Assembly (NCBI RefSeq): GCF_020171625.1
Contig: NZ_JAIUZY010000001.1
Coordinates: forward strand, 310,001-374,000
Length of the DNA stretch: 64,000 nucleotides
Reading direction: 5' to 3'
Source of the DNA: Salipiger bermudensis
Lineage (GTDB): Bacteria > Pseudomonadota > Alphaproteobacteria > Rhodobacterales > Rhodobacteraceae
The position numbers and the translations under genes are program-made. The stretch's first letter is position 1; the number at the start of each line of letters is the position of its first letter. Of this stretch, positions 46,968 through 55,367 are shown piece after piece. The notes below the pieces were generated by a model. The model saw only the letters and a list, made by a program, of their open reading frames with translations. It was not told the DNA's origin and searched no databases.

Positions 46968-47359
46968 GCCGGCGCGCGTGCGCCGGAGGAGCGTCGGCGC
47001 GGAGGCGCGCAACAGGCATGACGTGCGGCCGTCCCCAACAGGCGGCCGCGGCGTCCGGCACGGCCAACCGCGCGGCGCGCGGTCGTCAAATCCGGTGGAT
47101 GCAGGACGGGGCAGCGCCGCCCGGCGACATCTGACCCCGACGTGCCGATCGGCTCGGCAGGGCGCTGCGAGATGCCTTTTCGGGCACTCGCTTCGCTTCT
47201 CCCGCCCAGCAAAGCGCCGGGCAGCTTTTCCCTTGTGAAAGCAGTTTGAAGGCCTTAACCGAAAATAAAAGCGTCCTGTCGCATCTCGCGCGTAGGGGAG
47301 CCGTCCCGTTCCGCATGTGTGCCAGCGGCCCCTGCCAGACCGGGAGACCAAGGGATTCC
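46968..47359. other. Intergenic region with no recognised feature
   Basis: 392 bases between mfd and the GH13 gene. Its left half is very GC-rich with short inverted stretches but no terminator; the right half becomes AT-richer (TTTGAAGGCCTTAACC and AAAATAAAAG near 47247-47272), a plausible promoter zone without a clear pair of hexamers. Confidence 0.5.
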
Positions 47360-49093
47360 ATGACCGAGAGCACTTTCAGCGCCAGACTGGCTTCGCTGCT
47401 TCACTTCATCTACCCCGACGTGGACGCTCACATTCTCGGCAGTCAGGTGGTCGAAGCCTTCTGGCCTGAAGACACCCATCGCCGCCGCAAGCCGCGCAAG
47501 CCGGGCAACAATCTCTGGACCCAGAACGACGCGTTGCTGATCACCTATGGCGACAGCCTGATCGACGGCCATCACAAGCCGCTCGACCTGATGCACGACT
47601 TCCTGCTTTCCCATATGAAGGGGGTGGTGAACGGGGTGCATATCCTGCCGTTCTTCCCCTACACCTCGGATGACGGCTTCGCGGTGACCGATTACCGCAA
47701 GGTGAACCCGCAGCTGGGCGAATGGGCCGACATCACCCGCATCGGCAGTGAATTCCACCTGATGTCGGATCTCGTGCTGAACCACGTCTCGAGCCAAGGT
47801 GTCTGGTTCAACGCCTACCGGCAGGGCCAGAAGCCCTACGACAAGTTCTTCTTCGAGGCCGACCCGTCCGACGATGTCTCGATGGTCACGCGTCCGCGCA
47901 CCACGCCGCTGCTGCAGGAGGTCGAGACCGCGATGGGCACCCGCTATGTCTGGTGCACCTTCAGCCACGACCAGATCGATCTCGATTTCCGCAACCCGGA
48001 CGTGCTGCTCGAGATCGTGCGCATCATCCGTCTGCATATCGACAAGGGCGTGCGGATCATCCGCCTCGATGCGGTGGCCTTCCTGTGGAAGGAGCTTGGC
48101 ACGACCTGCATTCACCTGCCGCAGACCCATGCGGTGATCCAGCTGATGCGGCTGCTGATGGATTACGCCACCGAGACGGTGATCCTGCTGACCGAGACCA
48201 ACGTGCCCAAGGCCGAGAACCTGAGCTATTTCGGCCACCGCAACGAGGCACACATCGTCTACAACTTCCCGCTGCCGCCGCTGACGCTGCACGCGATGAT
48301 GTCGGGCTCGGCGCGCTATCTCAACGATTGGCAGCGCCGGATGCCGCCGGCGCCGCTGGGCTGCGCCTATCTCAACTTCACCGCAAGCCATGACGGCATC
48401 GGGATGCGCCCCGCCGAAGGGTTGCTACCGCCCGCCGAGATCGGGCAGATCATCGACACCATCCATGAGGTCGGCGGCAAGGTCTCGATGCGCTCGCTGC
48501 CCGGAGGGGGCGAGGCGCCCTACGAGCTCAACTGCACCTTCTTCGAGGCGATGGGGCGCACCTTCAACGGCACCGACGATCTGCATATCGAGCGTTTCCT
48601 GTGCTCGCAGACCATTCCGATGTCGCTCGAGGGCATTCCGGCGTTCTACATCCACTCGATGCTGGCCACGTCCAACGATCTCGACGCGGTCGAGCGCCGC
48701 GGCATGAACCGGGCGATCAACCGGCACCGCTGGGACTATCCCGAGCTGCAGGAAAAGCTCGCCGATCCCGAGACCATCCATGCCCGCGTGCTCGCGGCGC
48801 TGTCCGAGCGACTGAAGCTGCGGGCACAACAGCCGGGCTTCCACCCCAACGCGACGCAGTTCACGCTGAGCGTGGATGACCGCATCTTCGGGCTCTGGCG
48901 GCAGTCGCTGGACCGCGCGCAGTCGATCTTTGCGCTGCACAATGTCAGCGGCGAGACCGTCGAGATCCCCCATGAGGATCTGAACCTGATCGCCGACGAA
49001 AACTGGGTCGACCTGCTCAGCGGCGAGACCGTCGAGGCCGGACCGGTGACGATGGCCCCGTATCAATGCCGCTGGATCACCAACCTCGTGTGA
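47360..49093 (+). CDS. GH13_18 phosphorylase, sucrose/glucosylglycerate phosphorylase-like
   Basis: 577 residues. A (beta/alpha)8 alpha-amylase-type enzyme: ILPFFPYTSDDGFAVTDY near 95-112, nucleophile Asp in RLDAVAFLWKELGT near 237, acid/base Glu in LLTETN near 278, NFTASHDGIGMRP near 340. This layout fits phosphorylases that split sucrose, glucosylglycerol or glucosylglycerate with phosphate to give glucose 1-phosphate. The presence of gpgS/gpgP in the window favours glucosylglycerate as substrate; this is inference. The ATG at 47360 follows GGGAGACCAAGGG. Confidence 0.85.
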   Translation: MTESTFSARLASLLHFIYPDVDAHILGSQVVEAFWPEDTHRRRKPRKPGNNLWTQNDALLITYGDSLIDGHHKPLDLMHDFLLSHMKGVVNGVHILPFFPYTSDDGFAVTDYRKVNPQLGEWADITRIGSEFHLMSDLVLNHVSSQGVWFNAYRQGQKPYDKFFFEADPSDDVSMVTRPRTTPLLQEVETAMGTRYVWCTFSHDQIDLDFRNPDVLLEIVRIIRLHIDKGVRIIRLDAVAFLWKELGTTCIHLPQTHAVIQLMRLLMDYATETVILLTETNVPKAENLSYFGHRNEAHIVYNFPLPPLTLHAMMSGSARYLNDWQRRMPPAPLGCAYLNFTASHDGIGMRPAEGLLPPAEIGQIIDTIHEVGGKVSMRSLPGGGEAPYELNCTFFEAMGRTFNGTDDLHIERFLCSQTIPMSLEGIPAFYIHSMLATSNDLDAVERRGMNRAINRHRWDYPELQEKLADPETIHARVLAALSERLKLRAQQPGFHPNATQFTLSVDDRIFGLWRQSLDRAQSIFALHNVSGETVEIPHEDLNLIADENWVDLLSGETVEAGPVTMAPYQCRWITNLV

Positions 49094-49872
49094 TCGGTGC
49101 GAACCTGATCGTGTCCAGAAAGTGGCGCAGATCCGGCTGGGGGTGGGGTCGCGGAATTTTTAGCCCGTGCTCGTTGTCGGCACTGGCCCAATCATTGCCG
49201 CAATTGTGGCGTTTCAGCCCGGTTGATTCGGGGCGCGCCGGGTGGGATTTGCAAAAATTGCTCGAAATGACGCTCTGCAGGGCGAATTGAACACGTTTCG
49301 GGAACAGGTCGCGCCACATTTGTGACCAGTTCCGCTCGGTCACAGCACTCGCGCGATGTGCGAAAAAGTCTGCCCTCAGGTTGTGCGGCGTTCCGGCGCT
49401 TACGTCGCATGTCCTTACGTTAACGGCTCGTTTACTTGAGTTAATCGCGCATCGACGCTCACTCAGCAGAAACGGAATTCAACTATCGGATTAGTGATCG
49501 CCCTAGCGTTGCGCGTCAATTTGTCAACTATGCGTTGTAAGGTGCCCAGAATATGCCTTTTTTTCCTTTGAGCGAATGAACGACCGGGTTTAGAAGATCC
49601 ACAAGCCAGACTGCGGCTTACAAGATAAGACCACGGGGGCGGCCGCTGACCTGTCAGGCATCTGCAAGGATGCGAGGGATGCGTATGGAGGTTTGCCCTC
49701 CGCCGCCGATTGTTGCTTTTCGTTCTCACCCTGTGTGGGGGCGTCAACAACAGCGACCCCTTCGTGACCTTGCAAGCCAGACGAGCGAAATAATGGTGAT
49801 GGCGTTTTGCGCCGTCAAAGTGCGTTGAGTTCCGGGTCCGCCCCGGTTGTAAGGTAATGAGGGTCGAATTTA
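49094..49872. other. Long leader region of the Hint-domain gene
   Basis: 779 bases, AT-richer than its surroundings. The minus-strand frame at 49463-49957 has no family features and overlaps the next gene's start. CtrA-like spacing occurs at 49420-49434 (TTAA-N7-TTTA). A T-rich tract lies at about 49556-49567 (CTTTTTTTCC), which could be a weak terminator tail. The long distance to the gene leaves room for a regulatory leader or ncRNA, but no structure was established. Confidence 0.45.
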
Positions 49873-51423
49873 ATGGCTGATCTGGTTCTGGACTGGAGTT
49901 TGCTTGGTGCCTACGGCACCGATCTCGAGAACACCGCATCCGACGGGGTGACCGCAAGCGTGGAGACCGGCGGCGTCGCCGTGGACATCACCTACACCGC
50001 CCAGGATGAGGGCGCGCAGGCCTTCACGGTGAACTTCACCGGCTACGTGCCGGAGGGGTCGGACACCGACGCGAACTCGCATCTCAAGCTGCTCGGCGCC
50101 GGCGGGAACGGGGGCGGCAGCACGACCGCCACCTCGACCACCGTGCTGAACTTCAGCTCGAGCAACGAGCTCTACGGCGACGAGGTGCAGAACGTCTCGT
50201 TCCTGCTCAACGACGTCGATGGCGGCGCGGGCGGCGACTTGGGCGATCTGCTCGACTACACGGCTGCGACCGGTGGAAGCTTCGAGGACAACGTGACCGT
50301 TCTCGCCTATGACGCGCAGGGCAACCCGGTCGACGTGACGCTCACGGCGCTGGGGGCGGGCACCAGCGTCGACGGCGACACCGCCACCGGCAGCGAGGTC
50401 ACGGATTTCGCCGAGCAGGACGGCACGCTTCAGGTGTCGATCGCTGGCCCGGTCTCGCGCATCGAGATCGTCTACGCCAATGGCGGCGATCAGGAGCAGG
50501 GCGTTCTGATCTCGGATGTCGACTTTTCGACCACCGATCCGGAACTGCCCCCGGAAGACGACGGCAACCGCCCGCCCGAGGCGATTGACGACATGATCAC
50601 CGTGACCGCGTCTGAGCCCGAGACGTTCGACCCGTCGGCAAACGACACCGACCCCGACGGCGACACGCTGACCATCACCTCGGTCGGCGAGGCGCAGCAC
50701 GGCAGCGTGACGTTGAACCCCGACGGCACCGTGACCTATGTCGCGGACGAGGGCTTCAACGGCAACGACAGCTACGAATACACCATCGACGACGGCCACG
50801 GCGGCACCGACACCGGCAATGTCACGATCGACGTGCTGCCGTGTTTCACTCCGGGCACGCTGATCGCCACGCCGCAGGGCGAGCGCCTCGTCGAGGATCT
50901 CGAGGTCGGCGACCGCGTCATCACCCGCGACAACGGCATCCAGCAAATCCGCTGGATCGGTCGCAAGGAGCTGACCGGCTTCGAGCTGTCCCGCAAGCCG
51001 CACCTCAAGCCGGTGCTGATCCAGCAAGGCGCGCTTGGCAAGAACCTGCCCGAGCACGACCTGCTCGTATCGCCGAACCACCGCGTGCTGGTCGCCAATG
51101 ACAAGACCGCGCTCTATTTCGAAGAGCGCGAAGTGCTCGCGGCGGCGAAGCACCTGACCGGTCTCGACGGCGTCGACGAGGTCGAGACGCTCGGCGTCAC
51201 CTACATCCACATGATGTTCGACACCCACGAAGTGGTTCTGTCGAACGGCGCGTGGACCGAGAGCTTCCAGCCCGGCGACCTGTCGCTGCGCGGCATCGGT
51301 GACGAACAGCGTCAGGAGATCTTCGAGCTGTTCCCCGAGCTCGAGCACGCCGAGGGCCTCGAGGCTTACGGCGCCGCGCGCCGCTCGCTGAAGAAGCACG
51401 AGGCGCAGCTGCTCACCGCCTGA
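49873..51423 (+). CDS. Hint-domain surface protein with cadherin-like repeat
   Basis: 516 residues. N-terminal beta-rich Asp/Gly/Thr region (about 1-225, acidic, no cysteine), a cadherin-like/Ig domain (about 233-320: NRPPEAIDDM to YTIDDGHGG) and a C-terminal Hint_2 domain from C324 (CFTPGTLIATPQGERL; later LLVSPNHRVLV). Hint domains cleave their own N-terminal peptide bond at the cysteine, so the N-terminal product could be released or joined. No signal peptide is visible; related proteins are exported by type I secretion, with Asp-rich, low-Cys content fitting this. The terminator follows at 51492. Confidence 0.85.
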   Translation: MADLVLDWSLLGAYGTDLENTASDGVTASVETGGVAVDITYTAQDEGAQAFTVNFTGYVPEGSDTDANSHLKLLGAGGNGGGSTTATSTTVLNFSSSNELYGDEVQNVSFLLNDVDGGAGGDLGDLLDYTAATGGSFEDNVTVLAYDAQGNPVDVTLTALGAGTSVDGDTATGSEVTDFAEQDGTLQVSIAGPVSRIEIVYANGGDQEQGVLISDVDFSTTDPELPPEDDGNRPPEAIDDMITVTASEPETFDPSANDTDPDGDTLTITSVGEAQHGSVTLNPDGTVTYVADEGFNGNDSYEYTIDDGHGGTDTGNVTIDVLPCFTPGTLIATPQGERLVEDLEVGDRVITRDNGIQQIRWIGRKELTGFELSRKPHLKPVLIQQGALGKNLPEHDLLVSPNHRVLVANDKTALYFEEREVLAAAKHLTGLDGVDEVETLGVTYIHMMFDTHEVVLSNGAWTESFQPGDLSLRGIGDEQRQEIFELFPELEHAEGLEAYGAARRSLKKHEAQLLTA

Positions 51424-51491
51424 AGCGGGGCGGGGCCGGACGCGGTATGCGGTCCGGCGCACCTCGAACCGGCGTTAGTACGATCTTAGGG

Positions 51492-51525
51492 AAACGGAGC
51501 GGTGAAGACCGCTCCGTTTTCTTTT
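51492..51525 (+). terminator. Rho-independent terminator of the Hint-domain gene
   Basis: Stem AAACGGAGCGGT (51492-51503) / ACCGCTCCGTTT (51508-51519), four-base loop, T-rich tail (TCTTTT). Confidence 0.9.
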
Positions 51526-51610
51526 GCGCGATGCCGGGGTTGGGCCTGTCGCCAACACGTAGGTGGCGGGAGCGGCGAACATGCCCAAGGCGGCTTGGAT
51601 CAGTCGGCAG

Positions 51611-51642
51611 GAAAAAGGCCGCGCCCGGAGGGGGCGCGGCCT
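51611..51642 (-). terminator. Rho-independent terminator of the TRAP operon
   Basis: Stem AGGCCGCGCCC (51616-51626) / GGGCGCGGCCT (51632-51642), five-base loop, TTTTTC on the minus strand. It lies 34 bases past the dctM stop. Confidence 0.88.
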
Positions 51643-51675
51643 GTGTTCTCAGAAGCTGTCGGGGCGCAGCCGCGC

Positions 51676-53103
51676 TCAGTTGCCGTAGGCCACCGAGGGC
51701 AGCCACGTGGTCAGTTGCGGGAACTCGAACACGATGAACAGGCCGATCAGCTGCAGGATCACGAAGGGCACGATCCCGCGATAGATGTGCGACAGCGACA
51801 CCCCCGGCGGGCAGACGCCCTTGAGGTAGAACAGCGCAAAGCCCACCGGTGGCGTCAGGAACGAGGTCTGCAGGGTCACCGCCACGAGAATGGCGAACCA
51901 CACGACCTGCGGGTCGCGCACTTGGTCATAGCCCGGGACCGCCAGCTCCAACCCCTGAATGATCGGCAGCATCAGCGGCATGATGATGATGGTGATCTCG
52001 ATCCAGTCGAGCAGGAAGCCGAGGCAGAACACGATGAACAGGATGAAGGCCAAGGTCCAGTAGGGGCTGTCGAAGGCCGAGAGCACCAGCTCCTGCACGA
52101 TCTCGTCGCCGCCATAGCGGCGCAGCACGTAGGCGAAGAAGTTGGCCGCAAGGAAGATGCCGACGATATAGCCCGAGGTGTTGAGCGTTGAGCGGGCCAC
52201 CTCGCGGAAGACCTTCCAGTTCAGTTTGCGAGCAAACAGCGCCAGAAGCGTCGCGCCGAAGGCCCCGAGGCCCGAGGCTTCGGTGGGGGTCGCGAGGCCC
52301 ACGAAGATCGATCCCAGCACCAGCAGGATCAGGAACATCGGCGGCACCACCGCGACCAGCACCTCCTTCACCTCGCTCCATCCGACGCGGGAGCTGCGCT
52401 CGGGCGCCGGCATCGCGTCTGGCGCGATGAACCCGTAGACCACGATGAACACGATGTAGAGCGCGCCGAGGATCAGGCCCGGGAACAGCGCGCCCATGAA
52501 CAGGTCGCCAAGCGAGATCGCAAGCTGGTCCGACATGATGACCAGCATGATCGAGGGCGGGATCAGGATGCCCAGCGTCCCGGCCGAGGCGATGGTGCCG
52601 GTGGCGATGGGCTTGGAGTAGTTCTGCGCCATCATCGCAGGCAGGGCCATCACGCCGAGCAGCGTCACCGAGGCGCCGATCACGCCGGTCGAGGCGGCAA
52701 GGATGATGCCGATCAGCAGCACGGTCAGCGACAGCCCGCCGCGCAACCCGCCGAACAGCTTCTGCATGGCGTGCATCATGCGCTGCGCCACGCCGGACTG
52801 GTCGAGCATCAGGCCCATGTAGATGAACATCGGCAGCGCCACGAGCACCGGGTTCTTGATGGTGTTGCCGAAGATCCGCCCCGACAGCGCCTGCAGCTTG
52901 CGATAATCGATGCCGGTGCGGTCGAAGGCCATGATCTCGCCCCAGAAGCGGCGATAGGGATCGAGCCCGATCTCGGCGATCAGCACGAAGACGAGGCTCA
53001 CGCCGACAAGGGCAAAGGCCACCGGGATGCCGCGGAACAGCATCCAGATGAAGGTGGCGAACATCGCCGCGACGGCGATTTCGTTGATGGTCAGCCACTC
53101 CAT
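51676..53103 (-). CDS. dctM: TRAP transporter large permease (DctM family)
   Basis: 475 residues and about 13 hydrophobic segments, the usual size for DctM/TakM. Typical motifs include VALPMFIYMGLMLDQSGVA near 86-104, GASVTLLGVMALPAMM near 143 and TPPVGFALFYLKG near 418. It couples solute import to sodium. Its ATG follows the dctQ stop by one base, so it is the last gene of a dctP-dctQ-dctM operon closed by a terminator. Confidence 0.95.
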   Translation of the reverse strand: MEWLTINEIAVAAMFATFIWMLFRGIPVAFALVGVSLVFVLIAEIGLDPYRRFWGEIMAFDRTGIDYRKLQALSGRIFGNTIKNPVLVALPMFIYMGLMLDQSGVAQRMMHAMQKLFGGLRGGLSLTVLLIGIILAASTGVIGASVTLLGVMALPAMMAQNYSKPIATGTIASAGTLGILIPPSIMLVIMSDQLAISLGDLFMGALFPGLILGALYIVFIVVYGFIAPDAMPAPERSSRVGWSEVKEVLVAVVPPMFLILLVLGSIFVGLATPTEASGLGAFGATLLALFARKLNWKVFREVARSTLNTSGYIVGIFLAANFFAYVLRRYGGDEIVQELVLSAFDSPYWTLAFILFIVFCLGFLLDWIEITIIIMPLMLPIIQGLELAVPGYDQVRDPQVVWFAILVAVTLQTSFLTPPVGFALFYLKGVCPPGVSLSHIYRGIVPFVILQLIGLFIVFEFPQLTTWLPSVAYGN

Positions 53104-53104
53104 G

Positions 53105-53902
53105 TCAGGCGTCCTTGCGGTCGAAGAGGCGCGCCACGACGATGGCGACGACGGTCAGGATGAGGGCGATGAGGATGGTCCAGCGCATCTCGTGCTGGCC
53201 GAACTCCCATGCGTCGAAGATCGGCAGGCGGCTCACGTCGCGGGCGCTCATCTCGGGATCGCGGGTGGCGTAGGCGACGCCGAAGATGGCGTAGTAGCAC
53301 ACGAGGTTGATGGCATAGGCCACCGACGGGAACGCGAAGAGCAGCTGTTTCCACAGCGCCGGGCGGGTGAGCTTTGCAAGCAGGCGAACATAGGCCGACC
53401 ACACCGCGATGGCGACGAAGATGAAGGCCAGGTTCATGAAGCCCTTCATGATCCAGAGATTGTGCAGCCCGTTGGGGCTGTCGGAACCTTCGTCGGCGCG
53501 GATCGAGGTCAGCGCGTAATCGAGCGTCACGTCCCAGCACAGCAGGATGAACGGCAGGAACAGCCAGACAAGCCCGAGGATGTCGGTGCGGATGCGCTTT
53601 CTCTGCTCGAAGTTGTCGTAGAAGATATCGACCCGCACGTGGCTGTTGGTGGTCACCGCGTAGCCGATCCCCATCAACACCGCGGCGCCGTAGAGCCACC
53701 ACTGCAGATCGTCGAGCCAGGCCTGATTGTGGCCCATCTGGCGCAGCACCACCTGCGCACAGATCGCGATCATCAGGATCGGGAACAGCCATGCGGCCAG
53801 GTTCGAAACCTGGATGACGAAACGGTCGCCACGATTATGGTCTGCGCGCCCGATCTCTCCCGGATCGGAGATCGCGGCCACGACCTCGGTTTGCTCGCTC
53901 AT
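53105..53902 (-). CDS. dctQ: TRAP transporter small permease (DctQ family)
   Basis: 265 residues, longer than most DctQ proteins (about 170-230). Segments: about 32-52, 70-87, 113-130, 155-175 and 240-258. The DctQ signature VLMGIGYAVTTNSHVRVDIFYDNF near 80-103 is clear. The added central loop (EGSDSPNGLHNLWIMKG) and an extra pair of helices fit the long TakQ-like subtype. The start at 53902 follows GGGAGGCAGGCTCG. Confidence 0.93.
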   Translation of the reverse strand: MSEQTEVVAAISDPGEIGRADHNRGDRFVIQVSNLAAWLFPILMIAICAQVVLRQMGHNQAWLDDLQWWLYGAAVLMGIGYAVTTNSHVRVDIFYDNFEQRKRIRTDILGLVWLFLPFILLCWDVTLDYALTSIRADEGSDSPNGLHNLWIMKGFMNLAFIFVAIAVWSAYVRLLAKLTRPALWKQLLFAFPSVAYAINLVCYYAIFGVAYATRDPEMSARDVSRLPIFDAWEFGQHEMRWTILIALILTVVAIVVARLFDRKDA

Positions 53903-53980
53903 CGAGCCTGCCTCCCTCAAGCATGTATGGCCGGGACGGAGATGCCGCCCCGGCCTTGGTCGGTATGGCTGACGCCGGGC

Positions 53981-55042
53981 TTACTGGTCGGCGACCGAGG
54001 TGTAGGGGCGCGGCAGGTAGATGTTGTTCGACCACAGCTTGTAGTCCTGACGGAACTGCTGCAGGTCGTCCCAGACCTCCTGGAAGAACGGGTCCTCGGC
54101 GCCAAGCTCGTCGGCAACCTCGAGCCACGCGCTCTCGAACTGCTGGAGTTGCTCCTCGCTCCAGTTCTTGATCTCGACGCCGTGCTCGTCGACGTTTTCC
54201 TTCATCGCCGGGAAGTTCTTGGCTTCGCCCTCGGCGAAGTTGTCGGCGAGGTTGGCCATGCAGGCGATCTCGATCTGGTTCTGGGCGATCTCGTCCAGGT
54301 CTTCCCAGCGGTCCTTGTTGATCAGCAGCTCGAACATGGTCGAGGGCTGGTGCCAGCCGGGGAAGTAGTTGTACTTCGCGATGTTGTAGAAGCCGAGGTT
54401 GGCATCCACCAGCGGCATCGAGAATTCGGTCGCATCGATCGCGCCGCGCTCGAGCGCCGGGAAGATGTCGCCGCCCGCGAGCAGCGAGGTCGACACGCCG
54501 AGCTTCTGCATCACTTCCGCGCCGAGGCCGAAGAAGCGCATGTTGAGGCCCTGCAGGTCCTCCATCGAGTTGATTTCCTTCTTGAACCAGCCCGAGGTTT
54601 CCGGCGCGTACATGCCGCAGAGGATGACCTTCACGTTGTAGCCGTTGTCGTCATACATCTGCTGGAAGTACTTCATACCGTCGTCATAAAGCATCCAGGC
54701 CAGCATCTCGCCCGGCTCGGGGCCGAAGGGCACCGCGGCGAAAAGGCCGGCGGCGTTCATCTTGCCCTGCCAGTAGCCGCTCGTGGAATAGGCCGCGTCG
54801 ACCGAGCCGTTCGAGGTCGCATCGAGCATCTCGAGCGCGGGCACAAGTTCGCCGGGGTTGAAGTGCTCGAATTCCACCTCGGTCGAGATCGAGTTGATCT
54901 TGTCGACGAAGTTGACCGACGCGGTGCCGAGGATCGGCAGGTTGTTGGCGTAGCCGCTGGTCATCTCGAACAGTTCCTGCGCCGAACCGGCGCCGGTCAT
55001 CACGAAAGAGGCCGCTACCGCGGCCGCGAAAGTCCGTTTCAT
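53981..55042 (-). CDS. dctP: TRAP transporter substrate-binding protein (DctP, TakP-like)
   Basis: 353 residues with a signal peptide (TFAAAVAASFVMTGAGSA). Periplasmic receptor for a C4/keto- or hydroxy-acid. LERGAIDATEFSMPLVDANLGFYNIAKYNYFPGWHQ, near residues 205-240, is the region that builds the TakP-type pocket; the substrate-contacting arginine in GLNMRFFGLGAE is kept. This suggests a 2-oxo monocarboxylate or lactate-type substrate, by analogy with TakP. The ATG at 55042 follows CAGGGAGGAAAACCA. It is the first gene of the operon. Confidence 0.9.
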   Translation of the reverse strand: MKRTFAAAVAASFVMTGAGSAQELFEMTSGYANNLPILGTASVNFVDKINSISTEVEFEHFNPGELVPALEMLDATSNGSVDAAYSTSGYWQGKMNAAGLFAAVPFGPEPGEMLAWMLYDDGMKYFQQMYDDNGYNVKVILCGMYAPETSGWFKKEINSMEDLQGLNMRFFGLGAEVMQKLGVSTSLLAGGDIFPALERGAIDATEFSMPLVDANLGFYNIAKYNYFPGWHQPSTMFELLINKDRWEDLDEIAQNQIEIACMANLADNFAEGEAKNFPAMKENVDEHGVEIKNWSEEQLQQFESAWLEVADELGAEDPFFQEVWDDLQQFRQDYKLWSNNIYLPRPYTSVADQ

Positions 55043-55367
55043 TGGTTTTCCTCCCTGTAAGTCCCTCGCCCTCTCCCGTGGGCGTTCGGCAGTCTCCAAT
55101 CTGCCGGGTCTAGACGGTAACGGGGGCGTGATGCGGTGTGAATACCCAATACTGCGCAGAGGCGTGCGTTTGCATGTGTCCCGTGATCGGACGCCGGATC
55201 TCTGCCGGCGTTGGTCCTCGGGCTGGTTGGCAGCCAGAGACGGGACGACGTCCCGGCCCGATCACGGGTGGTCCGCGACGGCCCGGCATTGTGAGCGCGC
55301 GGCGCTTGCGGGCGGTCACCAAAACCTCTTTAGCTGCGCGCAGCGCAGGTTGCAGAAGGACACAGCG
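55043..55367. other. Divergent intergenic region with a cloverleaf-like structure
   Basis: 325 bases between dctP (minus) and the DUF2157-like gene (plus). The centre holds four nested perfect inverted repeats (listed separately). The right end carries GAAGGACACAGCG, the ribosome site of the next gene. Promoters were not identified. Confidence 0.6.
55180..55268 (+). ncRNA. Candidate structured RNA, cloverleaf of four perfect stems
   Basis: P1 CCCGTGATCGG (55180-55190) pairs with CCGATCACGGG (55258-55268). Inside it are P2 ACGCCGG/CCGGCGT (55191-55197/55205-55211), P3 GGCTG/CAGCC (55221-55225/55231-55235) and P4 CGGGAC/GTCCCG (55241-55246/55250-55255). GTCCCG also occurs at 55178-55183 and could compete for the P4 strand. 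It is not a tRNA: there is no T-loop or anticodon arrangement. It may be a leader element of the downstream gene 100 bases away, or a DNA element. The strand is assumed. Confidence 0.45.

Noticed and set aside
44097-47351. 1084-codon open frame antisense to mfd
   Set aside because: Shadow of mfd codon bias; low-complexity Ala/Arg/His/Asp-rich peptide.
49463-49957. 164-codon minus-strand frame ahead of the Hint gene
   Set aside because: No ribosome site or family, and it overlaps the start of a clear gene on the other strand.
55128-55367. N-terminal extension of the DUF2157-like protein
   Set aside because: It would translate through the candidate structured RNA; the ATG at 55368 has a good ribosome site and begins the family domain.
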